Positions 10,067-21,358 of a stretch of DNA of 64,000 nt are shown in pieces. A program made the translations under genes and the position numbers. Every line of letters begins with the position of its first letter. Within the stretch, counting starts at the first letter, position 1. Where the stretch lies: positions 161,582-225,581 of the forward strand of contig VUAW01000004.1 of NCBI GenBank assembly GCA_008711135.1, in the 5' to 3' direction. Source of the stretch: Rhodobacteraceae bacterium LNNU 3342. GTDB taxonomy: Bacteria; Pseudomonadota; Alphaproteobacteria; Rhodobacterales; Rhodobacteraceae. Below the pieces are notes generated by a model, which saw only the letters and a program-made list of their open reading frames with translations, searched no databases and was not told the origin of the DNA.

Positions 10067-12679
10067 TCACGCCGCGCTGGTTTTGGCCTCCTCGGGTGCT
10101 TCCTCGGCGGCCACGGCAGCGAGCTCCTCTGCCGCCACTGGCTCGGCAACCTGCGCGGTGGTGGGCGGCAGTGCCTCGTCGTCCGGCAGGCTTCCCTCGG
10201 CCAGCTTTACGCCACGGCGGGCGGCGCTGTCACGCACCGCCTGCCGCAGCGACGGTTGTCGTTCCAGCAAGCGACGGAAGCGTGTCTCGTCCAGCGCCAG
10301 CAGGGTCGAATGGCTGATCGCCGTCACCTGCCCGCGCCGCCGCTGCCGCGCGAGGATCGTCAACTGGCCGAACATCTCACCCCGGCCGAGGCGAATCTTG
10401 TTACCCGCAGTATCGACCTCCACCGCGCCGGTGGCGATGAAATAGACGCTGCGCGGCGCCTCGCCCCGGCGGATCAGGATGTCGCCGGGTTCAGCATAGA
10501 TCGTGTTCAGCGCGCGCACCAAACGCTTGCGGACACGTTCGTCCAGATCCGCGAACAGCGGGAACTGGCCAACCAGTTCCGTCTTCCGCACCGCAAGATC
10601 CAGCTTTGGCCGCGGCTCCACCTCGGCGCGGGCGCGCTGGATCTGCTGGCGCAGCTTGGTGTGAAGTTCGGGACCTATCAGCCCGTCAGCGAACAAAATA
10701 TCGTATTCCCGCTCCTCCAGCCTTAAGGCGGTGCGGCGCAGGTATTGCCTTTCCAGTTCCTCAGCGTAACCCGGATACTGAAGGCGAAGCCCCTCCAGCG
10801 CGCTCTCGGCCGCTTCCTCGCGCCGGGCGAGCAGTTCGTGCAGAAGGTCGGCCACCCTTCGCCCATGGATGCGGCGGATCTTGGTGTCGATGTAGCCGTG
10901 CAGATCCTGAAGGATCATGCGCTGGTTCAGCAGGATCTCGAACCGCTCCGCCGTCAGCCGGGCCAGCGGCCCCGAAATCCGCAGCCGGTTGTTGAGCGCG
11001 ACGGCCCAGCGATAGCCAAGCCCGTAGCCAAGCGCCCTGCGCCCGGCGTTGCGGTAGCCGCCACGTCCTTCAAGACGCGTCGCCTCGATCAGCCGGTCGA
11101 CGTCAGAAAGCATCCGTTCCACCAGCCGCTGCGAAACAAGCTGCTGCAGGAAATGTTCAAGCACCAGATCACGTTCGCGACCCGCAAGCGCGATCAGCCC
11201 CAACGTGATCCGGTCGCGGTCCTGGATCTCGGTTCCCGCCTCGGCCCGGCGCACGGCCTCATCCAGACGTTCGCCGAACCGCTTGGCCTCGGCCCGGACG
11301 GTTTCACGCGCAAAGGCGTTGTGGCGGGCGGTATCCGCCACATCCTCACGCACGTTCTGAAGCGCGACGGCGATCACCTGATGCGACAGGGCCGCATCGA
11401 TGGGCGACAATCGGTCAAGGCCCAGCCGCGCGATGATCCAGCGGAGCGTCGTCCCTTGCGCGATCAGCGTGAACAGCGTGAGCCCCGTGGCCAGGATACC
11501 GACTAGACGCTGCACCTCTGGCGCGACGCGGACGTTCTCCGTCACCGCCAGAGCAAGCGCCAGCGTCACGGCACCGCGCAGGCCGCCCCAGAGGATGGCA
11601 AGCCTGTAAGGCCGCTGGACGCGCGGTGACAGGCGCATCCCGCTCAACATCGGCAGGACAAGGAACAGCATGAAGATCCGCGCTCCCAATGCCGCGCCGA
11701 TCACAACCAGCAGCAACCCGAGGTCGGCCAGCTGCACATCCCCCATCAGCCGTGGGATCAGCAACGCCGCCAGCACGAAGATCAGCGCGCCCGCCCAATG
11801 GGCCAGAAGGTCCCACACTTCCCGCAAATAATTCCAGGCAGCCGGTTGCAGCCGCGCCGGCCCCACGAGGTTGAGCGTCATCCCCGCCGCCACCACCGCG
11901 ATCACGCCAGAGACGCCCAACAGCCGTTCGCCGAGCACATAGGTCAGATATGGCAGCGCCACGCTGATCGACACCTGCGCCAGCAGGTAGCGCCCAACCA
12001 GCGACATGACCCCGACGGCGATCCGCCCGGTAACCCAGCCGGTAGCAAGCCCGCCCACCACCAGCCAAGGAAACTGCAAAAGCGCCGCGCCGATTTCGGG
12101 ATCCGGAACGCCGCGCATCACGAAGGTGATGAACAGGCCGAATAGCGCGATGGCCGCGGCATCGTTCAACAGGCTTTCACCTTCGACGATGCGGGTCAGG
12201 CGCTGGGGTGCGGCAATGTTGCGGAAGATGCCAACGACCGCGGATGGATCGGTGGTGGACACGATCGCCCCGATCAGCAGGCAGGCGGTCAGCGGCAGAC
12301 CCGCGATCGGCGCCAGCGCATAGCCAACCGCAAGCGTCGCCACCACCACCGCCACGACCGCCATGGTCAGGATCGGCACCCAGTCGTCCATCATCCGCCG
12401 CAGGTTCAGGCCCAGCGACACCTGGAACAACAACGTCGGCAGAAAGACGTAAAGGAACACCTGCGAAGTGATCGGCAGGTTCACGATGACCTGCGCCACC
12501 GGGTTGAGCGCGTCGGTCAGGTCGGTCTGGACGAAGTAGGTTGCACCGACCGCGATCACGATCCCCACGGCTGCAAGCATCACGCTGTAGGGAATCCTGA
12601 ACCTGCCGGCGAGCGGCTCTGAAATGCCGATCAGCAGGAACAATGCAGCAAAGAGAGTAACCGTGATAATGACGTCCAT
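10067..12679 (-). CDS. Cation/proton antiporter (CPA1 type) with C-terminal cyclic-nucleotide-binding domain
   Basis: This is an inner-membrane protein of 870 residues that probably exchanges Na+ or K+ for protons. The first half has about twelve hydrophobic segments and the antiporter signature GESLLNDAAAIALFG with the transport Asn-Asp pair. A long helical cytoplasmic region follows (about residues 430-720, many Arg/Glu). A cyclic-nucleotide-binding domain then runs from LFADLDERVRKRLV through EPGDILIRRGEAPRSVYFIATG to LGRGEMFGQL. The tail is Ala/Glu-rich and low in complexity. Fusion of an NhaP-like exchanger to such a domain is known in plant SOS1 and animal sperm exchangers, and in bacteria. 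The ATG at 12679 directly precedes the first membrane helix; ATG 12739 would add 20 residues, and neither has a strong ribosome binding site. A cNMP or voltage-like control of transport is inferred. Confidence 0.85.
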   Translation of the reverse strand: MDVIITVTLFAALFLLIGISEPLAGRFRIPYSVMLAAVGIVIAVGATYFVQTDLTDALNPVAQVIVNLPITSQVFLYVFLPTLLFQVSLGLNLRRMMDDWVPILTMAVVAVVVATLAVGYALAPIAGLPLTACLLIGAIVSTTDPSAVVGIFRNIAAPQRLTRIVEGESLLNDAAAIALFGLFITFVMRGVPDPEIGAALLQFPWLVVGGLATGWVTGRIAVGVMSLVGRYLLAQVSISVALPYLTYVLGERLLGVSGVIAVVAAGMTLNLVGPARLQPAAWNYLREVWDLLAHWAGALIFVLAALLIPRLMGDVQLADLGLLLVVIGAALGARIFMLFLVLPMLSGMRLSPRVQRPYRLAILWGGLRGAVTLALALAVTENVRVAPEVQRLVGILATGLTLFTLIAQGTTLRWIIARLGLDRLSPIDAALSHQVIAVALQNVREDVADTARHNAFARETVRAEAKRFGERLDEAVRRAEAGTEIQDRDRITLGLIALAGRERDLVLEHFLQQLVSQRLVERMLSDVDRLIEATRLEGRGGYRNAGRRALGYGLGYRWAVALNNRLRISGPLARLTAERFEILLNQRMILQDLHGYIDTKIRRIHGRRVADLLHELLARREEAAESALEGLRLQYPGYAEELERQYLRRTALRLEEREYDILFADGLIGPELHTKLRQQIQRARAEVEPRPKLDLAVRKTELVGQFPLFADLDERVRKRLVRALNTIYAEPGDILIRRGEAPRSVYFIATGAVEVDTAGNKIRLGRGEMFGQLTILARQRRRGQVTAISHSTLLALDETRFRRLLERQPSLRQAVRDSAARRGVKLAEGSLPDDEALPPTTAQVAEPVAAEELAAVAAEEAPEEAKTSAA

Positions 12680-12857
12680 AAGTTGACCATAAGTGCTTAT
12701 GGTGACGTCGAGAAGGGGCAGTAGCCCCTGTTGGCTCATCTGTGACCGGATGCCGCCTATTTCCGCAGGGGCACACGCGGCGGCCCGCCGGTCATGCAGC
12801 GACACAAGCCGCCGCGGCCCATTGCGCTGGCGCACCGGCGGTCGTAGGGTCCGCGCC

Positions 12858-13760
12858 ATGTCATGGTATTCGTCACTTGGCCCCGGGTCGCGGGGCATTC
12901 TTCTGATGATCGGCGCGGTGTCCCTGTTCACCGTGATGGACGCGTTGGCAAAGACGCTGATCGCGTTTTATGGGCCGGTACAGGTGGTCTGGGCACGCTA
13001 TGCCGGGCAGACAGCCATCATGATCGTGCTACTGTTCGGGCGGATGCGGCCGTTGCTGCGGACGAACTACCTTGGCACCCACGCGCTGCGATCGGTCTTT
13101 CAGGTGGGGGCGACGGCGCTTTTCTTTGCATCCCTGCCCTTCATCGGCTTGGCAGAGGCCACGGCGATCATGGACATCAACCCGGTCCTCATCACCTTGG
13201 GCGCCGCGCTGTTCCTGGGCGAACGGATCGGGCCACGCCGGCTGTTCGGGGTGATCGCCGCGATGTGCGGAGCGCTGATCATCATCCGCCCGGGCAGCGG
13301 CGTCTTTTCCCCCGCGGCACTTCTGCCCCTCCTTGGGGCTGTCTGCTATGCCGGCCATGCGATCACCACGCGTCTTGTCGGGCGCGAGGACAGCGTGTGG
13401 ACCGCGCTCCTTTACACCGCGCTGATCGGCACCGCCCTGACCACGGCAGCCCTTCCGTTTGGCTGGACCACGCCGGAATGGCGGCACGTTCCCGGCTTCC
13501 TGATCATCGGGTTGATCGGCGCCTCCGGTCAGCTTCTGCTGATCCGCGCCTTTACCATGGCCGAGGCCGCAGTGGTCGCCCCTTTCGGCTATGTCGGGCT
13601 GCTGTTCGCAACGCTCTGGGGGGTCCTGCTGTTCGGCGAATACCCCGACATCTGGACCGGCGTCGGTGCGCTTGTGATCGTAGGGGCCGGGCTCTATGTC
13701 TGGCACCGGGAAACGCGGGTGGCGACGCCGCCGCTGCCACAGCAAAGCGGTACGGGATGA
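12858..13760 (+). CDS. DMT-superfamily (EamA) transporter
   Basis: The 300-residue protein is almost entirely hydrophobic, with about ten membrane segments arranged as two EamA repeats (residues about 10-140 and 150-285). Proteins of this type export or import metabolites such as amino acids or nucleobases; nothing here fixes the substrate. The frame is open upstream to 12693, but those 55 residues are Arg/Ser-rich and lie in the divergent promoter region, so the ATG at 12858 (MSWYSSLGPGSRGILLMIG) is chosen. Its TGA overlaps the ATG of the following acyltransferase gene (ATGA), so the two are translationally coupled. The last residues are polar (TRVATPPLPQQSGTG), consistent with a cytoplasmic tail. 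Confidence 0.85.
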   Translation: MSWYSSLGPGSRGILLMIGAVSLFTVMDALAKTLIAFYGPVQVVWARYAGQTAIMIVLLFGRMRPLLRTNYLGTHALRSVFQVGATALFFASLPFIGLAEATAIMDINPVLITLGAALFLGERIGPRRLFGVIAAMCGALIIIRPGSGVFSPAALLPLLGAVCYAGHAITTRLVGREDSVWTALLYTALIGTALTTAALPFGWTTPEWRHVPGFLIIGLIGASGQLLLIRAFTMAEAAVVAPFGYVGLLFATLWGVLLFGEYPDIWTGVGALVIVGAGLYVWHRETRVATPPLPQQSGTG

Positions 13761-14629
13761 CAGAGCGGCACAAAGGCCAGGGCTGGGGCGACTGGATGTC
13801 GGACCGGGTATTCCGCGGGATGATCTGGCTGGCCCTGCGGCTGCCGCGCGGTCCGCGTATCCGGCTGATGGGCTGGATCGCCGAACGGATCGTGGCGCCG
13901 ATGGCGGGCTATCTGGACCGGGCGCGTGAAAACCTTGCCCTTATCCATCCGCAGATGCCAGAGGCAGAGCGTGACCGCATCGCCCGCCGCGTCGCCAACA
14001 ACATGGGCCGGCTGCTGATCGAGAATTACGCCACCGACGAGCTGATGGCACAGGCGCGGGCGCACCAACCCACTGGCCGGGGAATGGAGGCACTGCGGCA
14101 GGCGCGTGACCAGGGGCGGCCTGCGATCTTCGTGACCGGCCACTTTGGCAACTTCGGGTTCGGCCGCGCCGTTCTGGCGGCACAGGGGATTGAGATCGCA
14201 GGACTTTACCGTCCGATGCGCAACGTGTTCTTCAATGAACACTACACACGCATGATGGAGGCCGTGGGCGGCCACTCATTCCCGCAGGGGCGCAAGGGCA
14301 CCGCCGGCTTCGCTCGCCACCTGCGCGACGGCGGCCAGGCGGTCCTTCTGGTCGACCAGCATATCGCCGGGGCGCCCCAACTTGATTTCCTCGGCCAGCC
14401 CGCCCGGACCGCCCTTTCAGCAGCGGAGCTCGCGCTCAAGTACGACGCGCTTCTGATCCCCTTTTACGCGACGCGCCTGCCCGACGGCCTGAACTTCACG
14501 GTGGATCTGGAAGCGCCGATTCCTCACACCGATCCGGTAACGATGACGCAGGCGCTGAACGACAGCTTGGCGGAACGGGTGCGCGCACACCCTGATCAAT
14601 GGTTCTGGATCCACCGCCGCTGGAAATAG
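13757..14629 (+). CDS. Lysophospholipid/lipid A acyltransferase family protein (HtrB/LpxL-like)
   Basis: The family attaches secondary acyl chains to lipid A or acylates lysolipids at the inner membrane. The 290-residue length fits LpxL-type enzymes. It has an N-terminal hydrophobic stretch, the family segment GHFGNFGFGRA at about residue 131, and YRPMRNVFFNEH, LVDQHIAGAPQLDFLG and DQWFWIHRRWK further on, all of which are family hallmarks. Unusually, the acidic residue of the HX4(D/E) catalytic motif is replaced by glycine (H-F-G-N-F-G). Activity is therefore uncertain even though the fold assignment is firm. It overlaps the DMT transporter gene by 4 bp (ATGA) and is convergent with the DUF1223 gene, whose stop begins 3 bp away. 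Confidence 0.85.
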   Translation: MTERHKGQGWGDWMSDRVFRGMIWLALRLPRGPRIRLMGWIAERIVAPMAGYLDRARENLALIHPQMPEAERDRIARRVANNMGRLLIENYATDELMAQARAHQPTGRGMEALRQARDQGRPAIFVTGHFGNFGFGRAVLAAQGIEIAGLYRPMRNVFFNEHYTRMMEAVGGHSFPQGRKGTAGFARHLRDGGQAVLLVDQHIAGAPQLDFLGQPARTALSAAELALKYDALLIPFYATRLPDGLNFTVDLEAPIPHTDPVTMTQALNDSLAERVRAHPDQWFWIHRRWK

Positions 14630-14631
14630 AC

Positions 14632-15342
14632 CTACTGCAGTCGGGCCACACCCAGAACCGGCCCGTAGTCCGGCGCCTGCACGACCACGACGACAGGTTC
14701 ATCTCCCTCGGCGGCGCTCAACATCTCCATCGGGGCGGCGCCGTCCCAGCGGGCAATCGTCTCCCACAGGGTGACAATGTTGTAGTAGGTCAGCGTCTTG
14801 CCAGCGTTCTCCCCTCGCTCGATCGCCACCGTTTCCTGCGGGCGATATCGGACAAGCTGGATCAGCGCCTCATGCGGCAGCGGCGGTTCCGCCTTAAGAT
14901 GGATGCGGATCTGCGTCCCCTCGCGCGTCAGGGTCACGCGTACCGGGTGCTGGCGGGTGCGGTGCGTTGTCACCAGGTCGGCCACCTGAATAGGGCGGAA
15001 GCCCTCTACCCTGTCCTGCCCGTTCACGATCATCTGCGGGGTGTAGATCGACCGGTCGCCATTCGCGCGGGCATAGCCCTTCTGGCGGTTAGTGAAGGCG
15101 GGATCGGCAAAGCGATCCGCCCAGCCGATGTAGTCCCAGTAGTCCACGTGCAGCGCCAGCGGGATCACGTCGGCCCGCGCCGCAAGCCGTTCCATCAGCT
15201 CGTCCGCCGGCGGACAGGCCGAACACCCCTGCGAGGTGTAAAGCTCAATCAGAACCGGATTTTCCTGCGCCCCGGCAGGGTTGGACAGACCTATGGCCCC
15301 CGCCACAAGAAGACCAAGGGCGGTACTGATGATCCGGCGCAT
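14632..15342 (-). CDS. Secreted DUF1223 thioredoxin-fold protein
   Basis: The 236-residue protein begins with a typical Sec signal peptide (MRRIISTALGLLVAGAIG, cleavage near NPAGA-QEN). It is followed by VLIELYTSQGCSACPPADE, a CxxC pair in a thioredoxin-like position that identifies the DUF1223 family. The central part contains HVDYWDYIGWADRFADP and TPQMIVNG, also conserved in the family. The protein is probably periplasmic and its function is not known. The frame stays open far upstream through the complement of acnA, but that part is a shadow; the ATG at 15342 gives the signal peptide. A 213-bp AT-richer region separates it from divergent acnA. Confidence 0.88.
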   Translation of the reverse strand: MRRIISTALGLLVAGAIGLSNPAGAQENPVLIELYTSQGCSACPPADELMERLAARADVIPLALHVDYWDYIGWADRFADPAFTNRQKGYARANGDRSIYTPQMIVNGQDRVEGFRPIQVADLVTTHRTRQHPVRVTLTREGTQIRIHLKAEPPLPHEALIQLVRYRPQETVAIERGENAGKTLTYYNIVTLWETIARWDGAAPMEMLSAAEGDEPVVVVVQAPDYGPVLGVARLQ

Positions 15343-15555
15343 GGGCGCTCCTTTGCGTGGTTCTGCATCGTGGGTAGCCGCCACCATGCCCCTTTGCCAA
15401 TCAAGGTTTTGAGAGTGTTTCCAACATGCAACAGCATCGGGCAAAAAATTCTGTGCACAACGGTATACAAATAGGGCCCTTCCCCCTTGAACGGCGCGGC
15501 GCAATGGGGCAAGAGCATGGCAGCAAGACCCCGGTCCATGCCAAGGGAGCCATCC

Positions 15556-18267
<2,712 letters not shown>

Positions 18268-18284
18268 TCAGCAAGCTGACATGG

Positions 18285-18320
18285 AAACGCCGCGCGAACC
18301 TTCGCGCGGCGTTTTCTTTT
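18285..18320 (+). terminator. Rho-independent terminator after acnA
   Basis: A long stem formed by AAACGCCGCGCGAA and its complement TTCGCGCGGCGTTT is followed by a T-rich tract (TTTTCTTTT), starting 18 bp after the acnA stop. The remaining ~200 bp to the next gene contain no recognisable gene and presumably the promoter of the ABC importer operon. Confidence 0.88.
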
Positions 18321-18524
18321 GCTCGCCTTCCGCGGGCGCAGCCCGCGCCCGGCCCAACGGGAGGAAGGCGCCTTGGGGCCTGACGACGGGCGGGAGCCGC
18401 CCGAACCGCGCAAAGACCTTGATTTCCTTGACGCTCTGCTGTCACATGCCCGTCATAAAAGACCACTAACAGGCGGTAGCAGGTTCGGAAACCTTCCTGC
18501 TTCAGACCCAACGGGAGAGTACGC

Positions 18525-19631
18525 ATGTCCACCACCGTCACGCGCGTCACAGGCGCGTCCCTTGCCGTTCTGATGGCCACCAGCGCCATCGTCTCGGCGC
18601 AAAGCATGGAAGAACTGATCGAAGGCGCCCGGGCCGAGGGCATGCTGACCACCATCGCCCTGCCGCATGACTGGTGCGGCTATGGCGCCGTCATCCAGGG
18701 CTTCAAGGAAAAGTACCCCTTCATCACGGTGAACGAGCTGAACCCCGACGCCGGCTCCGCCGATGAGCTGGAGGCCATCCGCGCCAACAGGAACAACACT
18801 GGCCCGCAGGCGCCCGATGTCATCGACGTGGGCTTCGCCTTTGGCCCCGCTGCCAAGGAAGAAGGTCTGATCCAGCCCTACAAGGTCTCGACCTGGGACT
18901 CGATCCCGGATGCCGCCAAGGATGCCGAAGGCTACTGGTACGGCGACTATTACGGCGTTCTGGCCTTTGCCGTGAACACCGATCTGGTGGATGAAGTCCC
19001 GCGGGACTGGGAAGACCTGCTGAAGCCGGAATATGCCAATTCGGTCGCCCTCGCCGGTGATCCGCGCGCGTCCAACCAGGCGATCCTCGCCGTGCAGGCC
19101 GCAGGACTTGCCCGTGGCGCCGAGGCTGGCGAGGCCGCAGGCCAAGCAGGGCTGGAGTTCTTTGCGGAGATGAACCAAGCCGGCAACTTTGTCCCCGTGA
19201 TTGGCAAGGCCGGCACGCTAGCCCAAGGCGCGACCCCGATCGTGATCGAGTGGGACTATAATGCCCTGGCAAGCCGCGACACCCTGAACGGCAACCCTCC
19301 GGTCGAGGTCGTGGTGCCGCAGTCCGGCGTCGTCGCGGGCGTCTACGTGCAGGCGATCAGCGCCTATGCCCCGCACCCGAACGCCGCGAAGCTGTGGATG
19401 GAATATCTGTATTCTGACGAAGGTCAGCTCGGCTGGCTAGGCGGCTACTGCCACCCGATCCGCTTCAACGACATGGTGGAACGCGGCGTGGTGCCGAATG
19501 ACCTGCTCGAAGCGCTTCCGCCGGCCGAAGCCTATGAGGCCGCTGTCTTCCCGACGCTGGAACAGCAGGAAGCGGCCAAGGCCGTCATCACCGGCGGCTG
19601 GGACCAGGTCGTGGGCGCGAACGTCCAGTAA
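18525..19631 (+). CDS. ABC transporter periplasmic binding protein (AfuA/PotD-like)
   Basis: The 368-residue protein has a Sec signal peptide (residues 1-25, cleavage near IVSA-QSM) and the two-lobed fold of the family of iron(III), polyamine, thiamine and phosphonate binding proteins. Recognisable segments are APDVIDVGFAFG, EGYWYGDYYGVLAFAVN and HPNAAKLWMEYLYSDEGQ. It opens a four-gene operon with two permeases and an ATPase. The 67-bp gap after it holds a hairpin followed by TTTT that would keep the binding protein at a higher level than the membrane parts. No Tyr-rich iron site can be seen with certainty, so the substrate is open; spermidine/putrescine, iron or an organic compound are possible. 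Confidence 0.8.
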   Translation: MSTTVTRVTGASLAVLMATSAIVSAQSMEELIEGARAEGMLTTIALPHDWCGYGAVIQGFKEKYPFITVNELNPDAGSADELEAIRANRNNTGPQAPDVIDVGFAFGPAAKEEGLIQPYKVSTWDSIPDAAKDAEGYWYGDYYGVLAFAVNTDLVDEVPRDWEDLLKPEYANSVALAGDPRASNQAILAVQAAGLARGAEAGEAAGQAGLEFFAEMNQAGNFVPVIGKAGTLAQGATPIVIEWDYNALASRDTLNGNPPVEVVVPQSGVVAGVYVQAISAYAPHPNAAKLWMEYLYSDEGQLGWLGGYCHPIRFNDMVERGVVPNDLLEALPPAEAYEAAVFPTLEQQEAAKAVITGGWDQVVGANVQ

Positions 19632-19646
19632 AGCGACAGCCTGAAC

Positions 19647-19676
19647 GCCCGCCCTGCCACGCGCGGGGCGGGTTTT
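19647..19676 (+). terminator. Intra-operon attenuating hairpin
   Basis: CCCGCCC (19648-19654) pairs with GGGCGGG (19666-19672) and is followed by TTTT, 16 bp after the binding-protein stop and 23 bp before the first permease start. In ABC operons such hairpins commonly protect the binding-protein mRNA and lower expression of the genes downstream. Confidence 0.65.
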
Positions 19677-19698
19677 GCGTGGAAGATCAGGAGGCATA

Positions 19699-20571
19699 AT
19701 GGACATTCCCGACGCCCGGCCGCGCCGGCAGCTGCCGCTGCATTGGCTCGGCATCCTGCCGTTCACCGCTTTCGCGGTGCTGTTCCTGATCTGGCCGACC
19801 ATGCATATCGTCGCCGGCGCCTTCCGGACACCTCAGGGCGATTTCACGCTGCAGAACATCGCGAACCTCTGGACGCCGTCGATCATCGCCTCCTACTGGA
19901 TCTCGATCCGGATCAGCTTTGCCTCGGCGCTATTGGGCTGCGTGATCGGTTTCGCCATCGCGGCGGCAGTGACCCTAGGCGGGCTTCCGCGCGGTATCCG
20001 GGGACCGTTGCTGACCTTTTCCGGGGTTGCGTCCAACTTCGCAGGCGTGCCTCTGGCCTTTGCCTTTCTTGCCACGCTCGGGCGGCTCGGGCTGGTCACG
20101 GTGCTGCTGCGGGAATGGTTCGGGGTCAACATCTACGCGATGGGCTTCAACCTCCTGTCGTTCTTTGGCCTCACGCTGACCTACCTGTTCTTCCAGATCC
20201 CGTTGATGATCCTGATCATCACCCCTGCCCTTGACGGGCTGAAGAAGGACTGGCGAGAGGCTGCGTCGATCCTTGGGGCCACGGGCGCGCAATATTGGCG
20301 CATCGTCGCCTTCCCGATTCTCTGGCCGGCGCTGCTGGGCACCTTTGCCCTGTTGTTTGCGAATGCCTTTGGCGCGGTGGCGACGGCTTATGCATTGACC
20401 GGGTCGTCGCTGTCGATCGTGCCGATCCTGCTTTTCGCGCAGATCCGGGGCGACGTGCTGCAGGACCCACACCTGGGATATGCGCTGGCCTTCGGAATGA
20501 TCCTCGTCACCGGCATCGCCAACCTGATCTACGTCATTCTCCGTGCGCGGAGCGAGAGGTGGATGCAATGA
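19699..20571 (+). CDS. ABC transporter permease (first of pair)
   Basis: The 290-residue integral membrane protein has about six membrane segments and the binding-protein-dependent transport (BPD_transp_1) fold. The EAA loop that contacts the ATPase is visible as GLKKDWREAASILGATGAQYWR at about residues 180-200. The start at 19699 has AGGAGG seven bases upstream; eight extra in-frame codons before it are not needed. Its stop overlaps the start of the second permease (ATGA), which implies translational coupling and equal amounts of both subunits in the heterodimeric channel. Confidence 0.88.
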   Translation: MDIPDARPRRQLPLHWLGILPFTAFAVLFLIWPTMHIVAGAFRTPQGDFTLQNIANLWTPSIIASYWISIRISFASALLGCVIGFAIAAAVTLGGLPRGIRGPLLTFSGVASNFAGVPLAFAFLATLGRLGLVTVLLREWFGVNIYAMGFNLLSFFGLTLTYLFFQIPLMILIITPALDGLKKDWREAASILGATGAQYWRIVAFPILWPALLGTFALLFANAFGAVATAYALTGSSLSIVPILLFAQIRGDVLQDPHLGYALAFGMILVTGIANLIYVILRARSERWMQ

Positions 20572-21356
20572 GGATGCAGCGGGTATGGGCTTGGGTGGCG
20601 CTCGCCTTCGGGCTGGTCTATTTCTTCCTGCCGCTGATCGGCACGGTGGAGTTTTCGCTGCGCATGCGGCGGGGAGAATACAGCCTTGACGCCTATCGGG
20701 TGGTGCTGAGCGATCCGCGCTTTCAGCAAACCTTCAGCTATTCCGTGGTGATGGCGCTTTGCACCATCGTCGTGGGCGTGCTGATCGTGGTGCCCACCGC
20801 GTACTGGGTACGGCTGCGGCTACCGCGCCTGCGCCCGATCGTGGAATTCGTGACGCTGCTGCCACTGGTGATCCCGCCGATCGTGATCGTCTTTGGCTAT
20901 ATCCGCATGTACAACACGTCGTCCTTTCTACCGCTCACGGGTTCGGCGACCGGGACGAACTTCCTGCTGATGATGGGCTACACCACACTGGCGCTGCCCT
21001 ACATGTACCGCGCGGTGGACACCGGCCTGCGCGCCATCGACATCCGTACCCTGACCGAGGCCGCGCAGAGCCTTGGCGCAGGCTGGTTCACGATCATGGC
21101 GCGGGTGATCATGCCAAACGTGCTGGTCGCGATCTTGTCCGGCGCGTTCCTGACCTTCGCGATCGTCATCGGGGAATTCGTGCTGGCGGCTCTGCTGAAC
21201 CGTCCAGCGTTCGGCCCCTATCTCCAGCTTGTCGGCGCCAACCGCGCCTATGAGCCCGCGGCGCTGGCGGTGATTGCCTTCTCGATCACCTGGATCTGCA
21301 TGGGGCTGATCCAGCTTGTCACCCGCTTTTCCCGACACACACAGGCCAGGCGCTGA
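20568..21356 (+). CDS. ABC transporter permease (second of pair)
   Basis: The 262-residue protein has six hydrophobic segments and the EAA loop RTLTEAAQSLGAGWFTIMAR at about residues 160-180. It partners the preceding permease. The start at 20568 overlaps the preceding stop by 4 bp; a longer frame upstream translates the first permease gene out of frame and is not real. The ATPase gene starts 2 bp after its stop. The pair resembles PotB/PotC and AfuB-type permeases, which agrees with the binding protein class. Confidence 0.88.
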   Translation: MRMQRVWAWVALAFGLVYFFLPLIGTVEFSLRMRRGEYSLDAYRVVLSDPRFQQTFSYSVVMALCTIVVGVLIVVPTAYWVRLRLPRLRPIVEFVTLLPLVIPPIVIVFGYIRMYNTSSFLPLTGSATGTNFLLMMGYTTLALPYMYRAVDTGLRAIDIRTLTEAAQSLGAGWFTIMARVIMPNVLVAILSGAFLTFAIVIGEFVLAALLNRPAFGPYLQLVGANRAYEPAALAVIAFSITWICMGLIQLVTRFSRHTQARR

Positions 21357-21358
21357 TC

